A stretch of 64,000 bases of DNA from Nemopilema nomurai (lineage: Eukaryota > Cnidaria > Scyphozoa > Rhizostomeae > Rhizostomatidae). The translations under genes and the position numbers were made by a program. The notes under the pieces were generated by a model. It saw nothing but the letters and a program-made list of their open reading frames with translations, searched no databases and was not told where the DNA came from. This document shows positions 39,359-50,953 of the stretch, piece by piece. Numbering within the stretch: position 1 is the first letter of the stretch; the number at the start of each line of letters is the position of its first letter. The DNA is taken from NCBI GenBank assembly GCA_003864495.1, contig ML133383.1:2997560-3061559 (forward strand). The letters are read 5' to 3'.

Positions 39359-40507
39359 TTGGTAGTCGTAAAGCAGTGTTGATATAAGCTTATTAATATC
39401 ATTAACGGTGCCATGATTATTTCTGCATGAAGAGATGTATGGGTGATGTCAGAAATGTTGGCTACCTTATCGAGCTTCGAGTTTGGAACAGGAGATTTTC
39501 TTGACCTGTGTCCTCAGTTGATTTAATGGAACATTTTGCCGCGGCATTTGGACCTTTCTCGGTACTACCAATCCAGCTCTGCTTTTTCATCACCACCAAC
39601 CCCCATCGGACCAGATATATAGCAGGGTTACAAATAAACCAGATGCCAAACAGAAAACATATTTTCAATCTGCTATTAGAAGAGTCAACTGGATAATATT
39701 TCATTTTCATTTATTACGTCTATGAGCATGCCTAATCGGTGATTCTGTTCTAGCGTTGGACGGGATTTTGACATTAATTGTCACTTTTTGATAAGATTTA
39801 TAGTATTTAATTCTGTTAAGCAAATTAATGACTATCTGCGCGGTGCTAATGCGCAGTGTACTGTGCATGTCCTCCTCCCACCCCTAATCGCACGAGATTG
39901 AATCATTAGGCCGCCCAACGAGTGTTTTATGATTGGGATTAGGATTGATTTGTCCGTTTTGTGCTACAGTTGCAAAGCTAGGACAACAGTGGTAGGCTAG
40001 TTTGCCATATCAAACGCCTTGGGATGGTAGATTCGTTTTAAAAGAGGGAGGAGAACCTAAAGATAATATGATCGAAACGTGATGTAAATATGTAGTTTAT
40101 GGTAGATGTAACGAACAGTACGGTCTATTATATTTTAATTTTACGCATTTGACACAAAAACTGGTATACTAAGAAAAATTTGATTTCCTTGGATCGCAGT
40201 TTTTTCCAAGGAACAGTTCTAGCTAAAATGGTGGGGAAAATTCATGCCAGCTTGACAACCTAGAATGACAATTTTGATTGTTTATTGACGGAGAGAAAAA
40301 TTTGATTTCGGTTGAGGTGATGTTTGTAACAGCATTAAAACCGATACTTGGAAAGTAAGCTGACCTTTAACAAAATGTGGGCAGCTTGACATTTCTTGGG
40401 AAATGCGCTGTCTATAGTGGATTTTATGTAATTATGTATCTAAGATGTATAAAATTTATCGACAAAGTAAACACGTGTTTCCCTCTTTGCCTCTATTGAA
40501 AGCACAG

Positions 40508-40594
40508 AGACCTCTGTTGGCGGACAGCTCAAATAAACCCATGTCTCACAGTCCTCTAAAATCATCCACCGGAAAACGCTCTTACTGGACAACG
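40508..40594 (+). CDS. Candidate exon, possibly an alternative cadherin tail
   Basis: An 87-base stretch of 29 codons lies between a pyrimidine-rich acceptor (ending CACAG) and a GTAATT donor. It reads RPLLADSSNKPMSHSPLK and so on, a serine/lysine-rich composition typical of a cytoplasmic tail. It begins in phase 0, the phase in which cadherin exon 21 ends, so splicing past exon 22 would be in frame. Without splicing it reads to a stop at 40627. There is no transcript evidence; it could equally belong to another gene or be chance. Confidence 0.25.
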
Positions 40595-43500
40595 GTAATT
40601 CTTGAAACTCTCTCTCTCTTACGATAATTCTTCTTGCAATGTTTTTGAGCTTGTTAAAAAAGCAGGCACCCCCTGGCTAGGCCCTAGGCAGAAGAACTCA
40701 TTTTTGTTCGCTTAATATACAGCGTCACAGATGCAAGATTCTTTTCAATAAGAATTCTCGCAAAAAGTTTTCCATTTCCTTTCCTATATATAAATCTATC
40801 GATTGAAGGAAACAGATTGAATAGGAAGTGCATGGTAAAGGGGGTGCCAACTTGTGTGTGAAGTCTCGAGGACTATCTCATCACCAAAATACTTCCAACG
40901 TACCAGAACCAATGCACCAGATGCTGATGTTAACTATTTTGGTCCATTAGATATGTACAAACTTTTTCTTGTGCACGTACATTGTAACAAAATAACAACA
41001 CAAGTATATAACGGCATTTTTCAGCAAGATTGTTTAGCTGCAAGCCATCAAAACAAGCGCTTTCTTACAGAACCATAATGCACTATTTACGAATTATTCG
41101 GTATACAACTTTTTTCCATGCTGGTCGAGAACTTGACGGGTAGCGATATCCAATGACAGTGAGCCAAAAAAAGACAGCTATTGTTTCTAGACAATAGCTA
41201 TTGTTGAAAATTGCTTGCACTTGAGGTCTTGTGGGAAATGGCGGGCATTATGAACTGCGATGTTGGGTTCAGCATGGCGAAAGTTTGTGTTTCATCCATT
41301 TTCGAAGTAGAACGAAGATGTTTTGCTTTAGAGAGGGATATATCTTATCGAGATAGTACGTTTGATTGGAGTTCGTTTATCTTGCGTTGCTGAATGCAAA
41401 TTCTGAGGTCATTGGTGGGACGATGCTTTGATTGACAAGGTAGGCCTATTTGAATGAAATAGCGAACATTAGGCGCTGTGTTTATAGTTTGGAAAATAAT
41501 AACAATGTCGCAAAATGACGTCAGCCATTGAAATACGTCGCTCAGCGTCTGTAAAATGCTTCAAGCGTAATTTATTTTCTCTAATTGAAGCTCTTCATGA
41601 AGAATAGCCACAACTTTTATAACTTGCACGGTGTATATTGAAACCGAATATGGCTTCTTCTAGAAAACTTCAGGCTCAAATGAACCTTTATCTAAACTCA
41701 AATGAACATTGCCCAATGGAAACTGCCATATTGATTTGATCGATTTGTAAATGTTTTAAGAAATCATTAGCTGATACTCAATATTTTCTTGATTGTTTTG
41801 GGGTATTGCATTAAATGCCTTAGCAGCTAGAAATAAAAACCCTTGCGTCCAGTCTCAAGCTTTACTTCGGTAACTTCACTGTATTCAGGTCAGCTTTTGG
41901 TTTTTTCAGACGTTTGCATACTCTGAGGAGTGTCGGACGAAAAAGTACTTTTAGTATGCAAAAACTCAAAATTCATGCTAGTTTTGTACGAGATCGCATT
42001 TTTAGCAAAACATCTAGCTGTTTGTATGGAAGATAAGGAGATTGTTAGGAAATTATTAAGAAGGTAAGGGGATAATTAAGCTTGCACAACGAAAATGTAG
42101 GTATCAAAACAAAGATGATTGTGGTACAAGCAGGCAACGCTCTGCTTTACTTAACACTGGTTTTCATTCACTGGAAACGTCACCCTTTTAAAAGTGGGAT
42201 ATTAAGATGATAGGAGGTCGGGGTGTACCAATTAGAACTTGTCAGTACTGTACAGTTTGAAAGAGTTACCCTGTCACTTGCATTAATTCGCTTCACTCCC
42301 TTGGCTCCACCATGTTAGGACCTTTTACTGTATTTCACGAGTTCAAGGGAAAGCTAAATAACACAGGACCCCCACCTCCTCCCGCATCAAAACAACGCAT
42401 TCCTACATCACCTGAAACACTCCAACATCATAGTCTATAATTCATTTTTTAGAAGCTTACACTTCTAGAAACAACTAGTAATTATTTCTAAAAATGTTTC
42501 AGTTGTTTACATCAACCCCAATGTGCAAAGAAATGCAAATTCCATTCTGACAGGAAAGCTTTTTGTGGAGAAAAACATATTTGACTTGCTGAGAGACAGA
42601 CATAGTTGAAATAGGCAGTTATAACTCTATCAACGGCTACATGAAGGACTGTGTATGGGGAAGGGAGTGGGGCTCGATGATCCCTAACACGGGCTTCGTT
42701 CAGTGAGAAAACTTCCGATTCATGCTTTGTTTAATTTTACATTTGACGTCACTCCTCTAGCTGCGCATGCTACCTAGAGAGATTAACCCATGTTGGCCCC
42801 GGGTTTGCGTTTACATATTATCAAAACCAGCCCAGGTTTGACCACCTTTCGTAACCACCTTTCGAGATGGATTGCCACAACCTGGGGTGAACCTACAAAA
42901 TCATATTAATAACGTGGGGGGAACCCAGGCTATTTTTTGAAGCATAAATAGGGCTAGAGATTGTAACTTAACGAGGAGTGCAAGATGACGTTGCCCTCTT
43001 ACCGAACAGACAATCCTTATCACCCATGAGAATCTCATTGCCCGTAATACGTCTGCTTGGGAAATACAAAGGCTTCTGGTACACCGTAAACCAGGCAATA
43101 GGATGTGTGGGGTGTATCTGCCTACGCCAGAGCCTCTATTATCACCCAAATAGACTGCAATCGAGTCGCTGTTATGACGTTTGACCCAGGAACTATTGCT
43201 TGGCTGGCATTCAAAATAGTAAGCGATTGAGGTCATTGATTTTGAATAAGCAGATGCTCCTTAGAGGGTTTCATTGTCCAGAGGTCTCTAAAAAACAGCC
43301 AGCAGCAACGTACAGTCAAACGAATACTGTTTACAGTCAATAGACCCCAGACACGGTTCAGCCAATAAGTCAACGTTGTTTATGATTCCCGAAAATAAAA
43401 AAGTTCAGCCTATATAATTTATGCAAACAAATAGTAGCTGAATATTATTGAGAATTTGTTTATTATTTAGAGGTATGAAATGAAAGATAAGTTGCACCTT

Positions 43501-43908
43501 CGGGCAAATGCTATGTCAAATAAAAGTTGGATTTTGTTCTCATTACTCAAATTTACAAGAGAGGCTCGTGTACTCTAACCGTCGTAGATGGTACGGAGAG
43601 CAAGCAATTCATGTAATTCAAAGAAATCAGCTTAGATTACGATGAGAAGTTAATGAAAGGGAAATAATTTCAGCAAATGAAAAAAAGTGAAATTTCACTG
43701 TTCATAGTAAGCTGACGCTGGGTAAGGGGGAGTTTTGTAGGAGCTTCAAATTTCCATGATTTTTCATATAGATCAAGTCGCGTATGACAAATGACTATAA
43801 TCTATCAAGAGTATCAAAATTCTTGAATTGATCAGATTTAGCTCAGTTCAACTTTAGGGGCACTCTCCAACAGCCTTAAACAGCCTGCAATTCGTACTTC
43901 AAAGTGGT

Positions 43909-43925
43909 GGGGGGGGGGGGGGGGG
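43909..43925 (+). repeat. Homopolymer run of 17 G
   Basis: Seventeen consecutive G follow AAAGTGGT. It is a possible assembly or sequencing weak point. Confidence 0.9.
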
Positions 43926-44444
43926 CAGATTGTCAAGATTGCAAAACGATTTTTCAAAGGCACCCCTAAATATTCTTATCTTCTTTCTTTTTCTTTCTAC
44001 ATGGACTTATGAAATATTGTTCTCTACCAAAACGTTTCACCCGCCCTGAAAGAGTTTTGCTGCGAATACATTTTGGCATTGTTGATCCCCAATACAGCTT
44101 AATTCACTCACTGCAGAATAAAGAGAAATTCAAAAAAGCTGAGGCTGTGATGTTCTAAGTGACAATTGAGATGTCAAATGACTTGCAGATTGAAAAGTAA
44201 TTGATAATTTTAATTAGTGAAAGAGGGAGGATTACAAAAAAGCCAACTCCTGCATATTTTTTATTTCTGTCATTAAAGATCAGAATTTTGTAGTACAGTC
44301 TGCGCCAGTCAAAGTAATGTTTTGATCTCAACAGATGCTCGATTTTTCGATATACGTGGTAACAAACTTTGCAATCAAAAGGTTGATTACCTCTGTGCTT
44401 TTTTGAGCAAAGAGCAGCACATCAGATACAACTTTGCAGAAAGG

Positions 44445-44466
44445 TGACCTTAAAGGTCATCACGTG
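44445..44466 (+). promoter_or_regulatory. AGGTCA everted repeat next to an E-box
   Basis: TGACCT, three bases, then AGGTCA (44445-44459) form a perfect everted repeat of the nuclear-receptor half site. CACGTG follows at 44461-44466. The cluster lies about 300 bases upstream of the TATA box of the secreted-protein gene. Confidence 0.4.
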
Positions 44467-44696
44467 AACAAGGTATTAGACACATTCGGTCTGGGATGCG
44501 TAGGACAGATTTGCTTCCACTGAATACCCAGCTCCCACTCAAAGACAGGCGTGTTCACTGCTGACGCAAATACCCAACTTGTCTGCTTCCAGAAACCATT
44601 GTCTAAGTATTATCATAAACAGCACTGCGGAAGCATTTCAAGATGTTGACCTTCTGTACGAGCCATGCTTTGTATGTGATTACACTTTGATCGTGA

Positions 44697-44704
44697 TGAC
44701 GTCA
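44697..44704 (+). promoter_or_regulatory. CRE palindrome
   Basis: TGACGTCA is a perfect CREB/ATF-type site 54 bases upstream of the TATA box. This spacing is usual for a proximal promoter element. Confidence 0.5.
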
Positions 44705-44757
44705 AATGGTGACTGGTCAACAGGGCCCTCTGATCAACAAGGAACTTGAAAACTGGG

Positions 44758-44765
44758 TATAAAAA
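44758..44765 (+). promoter_or_regulatory. TATA box of the secreted cysteine-rich protein gene
   Basis: TATAAAAA in the context GGGTATAAAAATGG. A start site about 30 bases downstream (near 44788) would exclude the ATG at 44779 and give a short untranslated first exon ending at the GTAAGT donor at 44863. Confidence 0.65.
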
Positions 44766-44787
44766 TGGCTCATGTGGCAATGGATTC

Positions 44788-44862
44788 AAGCAGATCCACC
44801 ACAGGACCCAAGCAGATCAAGCAAAGAGGCCTTTTGCAAGCAGCAAAGCAAAATTTCTCAAG
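44788..44862 (+). other. Untranslated first exon of the secreted-protein gene
   Basis: The 5' boundary is inferred from the TATA box. The 3' boundary is the strong donor AAG|GTAAGT. The matching acceptor, TTTTTTCTTACAG, ends at 45242, giving a 380-base leader intron (44863-45242). Confidence 0.55.
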
Positions 44863-45254
44863 GTAAGTTATCAACATTCGCTCATTTTGTCACTGATCAT
44901 TCAGTTTTGTAAAGCTCTTCTTGTACAAGCTCTTAGGGGTCGCTTCATTAACACAAAGCCAATGGCACACATTTTAGAATATTTTATTCATTTAGAGTTG
45001 GACCCTAGTAACTATTCTGGACCTCGGTAGCGTAGAAAATTGATGCATCTTTACAAAAAATATAATTTTGATAAATAAAACTGTTTTTCAGAAAAAAAAT
45101 CTTCATGCATGATCTGGAGTAATATAAAGATTTAGTTTACTGTTATCATAAAGAATACAATACATTTGATTTAAAAAGGACCTTTTTTATAGGCTATGAT
45201 GGCAACGAAAAATGCAATGATAACCAGGATTTTTTCTTACAGGAAGCTAAAAAG

Positions 45255-45695
45255 ATGCACGGAAAACTGATCGCTCTCTTCTCGCTGGTTGCATGCATCA
45301 ATTTTGCCGCAGCCAACTTCAGAACATGCATGTGCGATATTCGAACTGAAGACGAGGCCAATGCTCCAATCCTCACATCATGGGCCGACCGGCTGCGGTC
45401 ATGCGGCCTCTTTTGCGGGTTTCCCGGTGTTCACGTGTCATGTGACGAGGTAAAGAGCTGGTGCCCTGGCAACTGCCACAGGAGAGCCAAGGCCAAGATC
45501 CAGAGCAATGCAGAGCTCGACAACATGTGCCGCAGACACGGCAAAGTCGTTTCGCCGCCCAACGGCATTCACATGTTTGCGTACAGCAAGGTGATGAACA
45601 ACTGCGGAGCGGCTTGGAACCACTTCAACCTGAATGCAAAGATCTGTTGTTTCGTCCTGCGGCCACAGAACAGGTGGATCGGCTACAAATGCTAG
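45255..45695 (+). CDS. Secreted 12-cysteine protein, 146 aa
   Basis: The ATG lies 12 bases into exon 2. Residues 1-20 are a signal peptide (LIALFSLVACINFAAA). The mature part has 12 cysteines at 25, 27, 50, 54, 63, 70, 74, 92, 117, 131, 132 and 146, enough for six disulfides; the chain ends on a cysteine. Other motifs are WCPGNCHRRA (69-78) and the doublet ICCF. There is no transmembrane segment or dibasic propeptide. The whole coding region is one exon and is distinctly more GC-rich than its surroundings. I do not recognise the family with certainty; the cysteine spacing and W/CHRRA region remind me of small secreted proteins such as the sea-urchin LVN1.2 type, but that is an unverified impression. 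An effector, matrix or defence role is possible. Confidence 0.88.
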   Translation: MHGKLIALFSLVACINFAAANFRTCMCDIRTEDEANAPILTSWADRLRSCGLFCGFPGVHVSCDEVKSWCPGNCHRRAKAKIQSNAELDNMCRRHGKVVSPPNGIHMFAYSKVMNNCGAAWNHFNLNAKICCFVLRPQNRWIGYKC

Positions 45696-46093
45696 GCTAT
45701 CTTCGTTGGAGTAACACGTCTGACGTCAGAGCTAGAAGACTTTTTATGACATTGATAACTTAACTACTGCATGGAATAGTATTTTCACTTTATTCAAATT
45801 AAAAATTAGTGAGTTCGAAGGGAATGTTTAATTATTGTCTCCTGTCTCAAACTAAACAATAGCTGGAAAAATGTAGAAGTTGCCCTGGACTGGCTACATT
45901 TGTATCGACGATCAAAAAGAACACAGTCTCTAAGTTTAGGTTAATTTGGGCCTATTGGATAGATCACACCGTAGAACTTGAGTCTCAAAGCATTGAGCAA
46001 GCAACAATCGTTTTGTGCCTGTATGCAGCATAAATGCTTAGTAAGATTCTATATCACATTATATAGTACTGTTTACATTAGCAAGACCGTCAT

Positions 46094-46099
46094 AATAAA
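46094..46099 (+). terminator. Possible polyadenylation signal
   Basis: An AATAAA hexamer about 400 bases after the stop of the secreted-protein gene. It is plausible but not unique. Confidence 0.35.
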
Positions 46100-49000
46100 A
46101 AAATGCAGTGACACGAGACTGCTAAAATGATCACATTAAGACCATTAAGACAATCGCTGCCATTTTACTTGTATCATTCTTTGAGCCGAAATTGCCCATT
46201 AATATCTTTGAAAGGAAAGACATTGACGGGATGGTCAATTTTTTCTCATAATTTATTTGCAATTAAAGGGAAACAGGGCGTTTTTAAGCTACTTACCCTT
46301 GAGTGTCGAAATCGAATGATCTAAATGACGCTGTTGAAATCTTAGTTTCCTTAAGCTCTTTGGTACATGCAAAGAACTAGCAATTATGCACATGAAATGC
46401 TGCCTTCCACCATGTCACACCTTGCTCCTGGTTAAGTTGAAACGGGCTTACTAACCTGCCTTTTGGCTCACTCAACTCGATCAGTTAAGACAGTAAAATG
46501 TTCGATGGGTTAGTGGTGCCGTGACCCGCGTATGTTTATATTATTCTAGACATGGGGATGCCAGTTGAACCCTGCTTCAAAATTATGCCATATGATAAGA
46601 GATATAGAGAAGGCATCATAAATCTTCCGTTTTAATAGCCGTTCTGTTTTGTAGTTGTAGCTGCACTTTTACAACCCGTCATTACATCTCTTTGATTTCC
46701 ACTGGTGTCTCACGCTGATTTTAGCGGCAAGCAACATTGATAAAAAGCCAATGCTCTTTTATAATAGATATGCTTACAGCCCTCGGAAGGTGCAACCTCA
46801 TCCAACAACTGACTTTTCTATGTAAGCACTGTATTAATCTCATTAAGCATTTCTGAATTTGATGGCTGTTAAAATCAATTAATGGGAGTGTTTTTAAGAG
46901 ATTTCTACGGAGAGAAGAGTTTCCCGATTTCCAGCAAACCAAGCAGCACTCCCAACTACCCATCGTGCCTCTGCTTTCCGTGTTTTGCCATGGAGCCAAC
47001 AAATGCACCAGTCTACTATTATCGATATTCAATGTGATTCTGATCTATGTAGCCGACCGCTGAATCAAAAATTATCAATAACCTTTCTTTAAACTCTTAA
47101 TAAATGCCAAAAGTCAAGTTTGACATTGGATTACTTCAAGAAAAAATATATACGTTTACTAGAAGTGTGCATATTGATCACCCTATTTTTGTCTCCCGAT
47201 CTAGCTGTTCACCCATATTGGACAATTTTGGCAAAGTCTCTTCTAGATTACCCTTCGATTGCTATGATCACAAATAACCTAATTACAATCTCCCTTTATT
47301 TAGGCATCAAGAGCCTACATACATCAAAAGAGCTTCTTAGGTGGCCTATACACAGAAAACTAACAGGAAATTCTCTCGAGAAAGCCAGGCTACGAAGGTA
47401 CTAGCTTACATCATACTTGCAGAAATTCCTTCTTAAAGATTATAACCTGTATCCTCTATTATTTTCAGCACTATATTAGCAACAATTTTTGGGAGTATTC
47501 TGACTTTCCTACCTTCTGCCCCTCTCGTTAAACACCTGACTTGACTTCGTCATCAATTTTAATAACAATTGACAATTAGTTGGAAAGTAATAACAAAAAT
47601 TATATGACAAGTAAGAGGATGGTTGTGACATCAGAGGCTGTATGACTTTTCAGATCCTCGCTACTACAAAAGCTTCAAATGTTTCACTTATTTACAGTGT
47701 TTTATAACCAGCATAGCTTAGGGGTTTCTTGCCAAACTAAGACATTGATAAGCCGTATCAGATCAGGGGCCCTGTAAGGGCTAGTTTGAATAAAATGAGT
47801 TAATTAAAGTTATGATATGACTTTTGCAAATCTATAACTTCTGCCAATAATTATAAAATTTTGCAATTGAAATTCTTGTCAGAAAGTAGGACCATCCCCT
47901 TCAAAGCATCCATCTTTCTATTTGCCAAAATTGACTGAGGTATTTCTTTTCATTTTCCATCTGAAAGGAGCTGATAAGACAACATCGAAGCTTCAAAATT
48001 TACGGAAAGAAAATTTTTTGCAAGGAGGCTTTTCCAAGGAGGCTTTTACACTAATGAACTCTTAAAGAATTTAGTAAAGCTAGGCCTTTTGTTTCTGCCC
48101 TTTGCTTTCAAAACGTTCTCTTTTGTGACTTGAGGAGTGCCTTTTAAATTTTGACAATAGAATTTCACACCAGCGAACGAGGGAACGTTTTCGTAAACAG
48201 ATTGCAAAGGCTTCCAGCGTTTCTCTTGGCGGATTGATTTTAGTGATTATTCATGTTTTTACGTGTAAGTAGCGATCAATTCTTCTGGAGCGACTTTCTT
48301 GTCTATTTCGCATTAGGAATCTTTATTTGTCGCAGAAGCTGCATTAGGTTTGGGCATGCAATCTCTGATTACAGCTAGGATATAACCACGTGTAGATGGC
48401 TGCATCCGCTATCGTCAATAAAAAGCATTATTCTTCACGATTTAGTTATTAGGATTGCTTGATTTTAAGGTTGGCTAAGCATTAATTAGGTGTTTTGATT
48501 GACAAAAACTTGTTAATGCTGGATGTTGTCAAAAAGAGCACACAAACAAGTGAATTCTGCCAGTCGGAATCAGGCTGAAATTGATCAATTAAATATCAAC
48601 TTCGTGGTGAAGGTAAGGCATGTTTTAAATCATTTTTACTTTCTCTTTGCCAGCTTAGAAAGACTGTTAATAGACGACGGGGCCTCAATCAAGAGAAGCG
48701 AAGCAAATATTCTTCAATGCTGCAAGACTGAAGCAGTTTTATCGACTTTAAATCGAGATCTTCGAACCTTTACTCTCGGTAACTCGTAAAATTAAATCGT
48801 ATCTTACGTAGGTTTACCATAGAGTCGCTTTTAATCATTTAGAATTTATTTAGATTGTTATTTGAATTGTGTAATTTGGAGTCCATGAAATTCAGAAAAT
48901 CCATAAATTCACTTTTGAGATAAACTGCTGACATTATTTCAACATTACTCTACCTCCCATGCATCGAGTCTTCTATTTTAACAAACTATTTTACCAAACC

Positions 49001-49186
49001 AGCTCTAATTAGACTCCGCAAAAATATCATTAAATTTTAATCGAACCCTGCATGTGCGCCATCAAAAACTATATCAATTAACCCCCGATTCTCTTTTGTA
49101 TTTTGAAAGAGATTCAGTTGACATAAACCTCCTATTTCAATTACATTTGAGTTGAAGTCCAGTTTTCTTTACTATCTGCCTTAGAT
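46100..49186. other. Intergenic region without a supported gene
   Basis: Small open frames occur at 47120-47404 and 48523-48789. The second contains a possible donor (AAG|GTAAGG at 48613) and a pyrimidine-rich acceptor only 46 bases later, too short for a confident intron. Neither product is recognisable. Confidence 0.5.
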
Positions 49187-50035
49187 TACTTTACAATTGA
49201 CCCTAGATTTCTAGTGTACTTCACTTGAAACTTCCTTTGAATTGACCCCCGATTCTCTTTATATTTTACCTAAAACTTCCATTCAATTGACCCCCAATTT
49301 CCATTGTATTTTACCTAAAACTTCCATTCAATTGACCCCCGACTTTCATTGTATTTTACCTGAAAATCCCTTTGAATTGACCCCCGATTTCTATTATATT
49401 TTACCTGAAACGTCCTTTGAATTGACCCCCAATTTCCATTGTATTTTGCCTGAAACTTCCTTTGAATTGACCCCCGATTTTTATTGTATTTCACCTTAAA
49501 CTTCCTTTGAATTGACCCCCGATTTCTATTGTTTCCATCTTAAATTCTTTTGAATTGACCCCCAACTTTCGTTGTATTTTTCCTAAAACTTCTTTGAATT
49601 TTCCCCCGTTTTCCATTGTATTTCATCTTAAATTCTTTTGAATTGACCCCCGACTTTTATTGTATTTTTCCTAAAACTTCCTTTGAATTGACACCCGTTT
49701 TCCTTTGTATTTCATCTTAAATTCTTTTGAATTGACCCCCGACTTTTATTGTATTTTTCCTAAAACTTCCTTTGAATTGACACCCGTTTTCCTTTGTATT
49801 TCATCTTAAATTCTTTTGAATTGACCCCCGACTTTTATTGTATTTTTCCTAAAACTTCCTTTGAATTGACACCCGTTTTCCTTTGTATTTCATCTTAAAT
49901 TCTTTTGAATTGACCCCCGACTTTCATTGTATTTTTCCTAAAACTTCTGTTGAATTGACCCCCCTTTTCCTTTGTATTTCATCTTAAATTCTTTTGAATT
50001 GACCCCCGTTTTCCATTGTATTTTAACGGAACCTC
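49187..50035. repeat. Minisatellite, 45-bp monomer changing to an 89-bp dimer
   Basis: The core AATTGACCCCCG recurs about 18 times. Starts at 49240, 49285, 49330, 49375, 49420, 49465 and 49510 are exactly 45 apart. Later starts, from 49641 through 49686, 49730, 49775, 49819, 49864, 49908, 49953 to 49997, alternate 45 and 44. Starts with the variant GACACCCG are 89 apart (49685, 49774, 49863), which shows a two-unit higher-order repeat. Degenerate copies begin near 49078. Confidence 0.95.
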
Positions 50036-50299
50036 TTCTGATGTCAATAACAATGTTACATTGTATTTCAATCTTGTCTCTTTTGTTTACTCTCTGAAAA
50101 ACAATTGACCATATGAGAGATTTCAATGTTGGTCTTTAGCTTCAACAATAGTAATTCAAAAAAGTTTTCTATTGAAATTTCCTTTGAATTTTCCTCCGGA
50201 CTTTTCTAAGACTTAACCATTGTTTTCTTGGAATATTTCGCCCGCAAGTAGCGGCTTGGCCGAGGGCGGGCTAGAGCCGAGAATGATTGACAGGTCATT

Positions 50300-50560
50300 G
50301 TTTTTGACCAATCAGATTGCTTTATTTTGGCCCTTTTGGTGGCTACGGGCAGGAGCCGTGCACTGTAGTTATCATTTTTCTGGTAGCCCTTGGCCGCCAG
50401 AGGGCCGCCATTGTTGATTGACCAATCAGAACGCAGTATTTCGTCATTGTTTTAAAAACCAATCAGAAGCCAGTATTTCAAATTCTCTCTTGTCTATTAA
50501 CCAATCACAGCCCTCAATTTTCTTTTGTTTCTTCTATTGTTTGCTGGCCAATTAAATGCC
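50300..50560. repeat. Array of CCAAT-containing units next to the minisatellite
   Basis: CCAATCA occurs at 50308, 50422, 50459 and 50501, and CCAATTA at 50548. The last four are 37, 42 and 47 bases apart, and the first two of these share AGAA(G)CCAGTATTTC after the box. They look like a diverged tandem repeat of about 40 bp. The preceding 100 bases are GC-rich. Confidence 0.6.
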
Positions 50561-50693
50561 CTTTTTTGGCCGCTTGGCCTCGCTTTCGTTTCACTGAAGA
50601 CGGGGGTCAGGTAGTAATCAAATTCGATTTTCTCCTCTTCATTCAAGCGATCATTTACTCTACGTACAATCTTAATGTCTACCTACCTAAGAA

Positions 50694-50953
50694 ACCAGGA
50701 GACTGTTTTTGGTCGGGGTTGTCTTAGCAAGGTGTTTTAAGCAAAGGGTTAACAAGAGGGAAGAGAAGTCCCCCTTGTTAACCCCCTGATTAAAACACCG
50801 TGCTAAGAAGACCCCTTCAATGTTGTGTTAGGGGTTATCTCAAAATGGCGTTTTAAGCAAAGGGTTGACAAGAAGAAGGCCTCCTTGCAAACTCTCCGAT
50901 TAAAACACCATGCTAAGGAAACCCCCAATGCAACACCAAAACAGTCTCCTAAG
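50694..50953. mobile_element. Foldback element built of two tandem hairpins
   Basis: The ends are inverted (AGGAGACTGTTTTTGG against CCAAAACAGTCTCCT). Inside lie two tandem hairpins. In the first, CTTAGCAAGGTGTTTTAAGC pairs with the 3' arm ending AAAACACCGTGCTAAG. The second has the related arms GGCGTTTTAAGCAAAGGG and TTAAAACACCATGCTAAGG. No coding capacity is visible. It fits a foldback/MITE-type non-autonomous element; no clear target-site duplication was found. Confidence 0.65.

Larger units (their letters stand above)
39359..44444. other. Intergenic region between cadherin and the cysteine-rich protein gene
   Basis: I find no firm gene here. One splice-flanked candidate exon (40508-40594) is listed separately. 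A run of 17 G occurs at 43909-43925. A perfect 9-bp inverted repeat AGCTATTGT with a 6-base loop occurs at about 41178. Confidence 0.5.
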
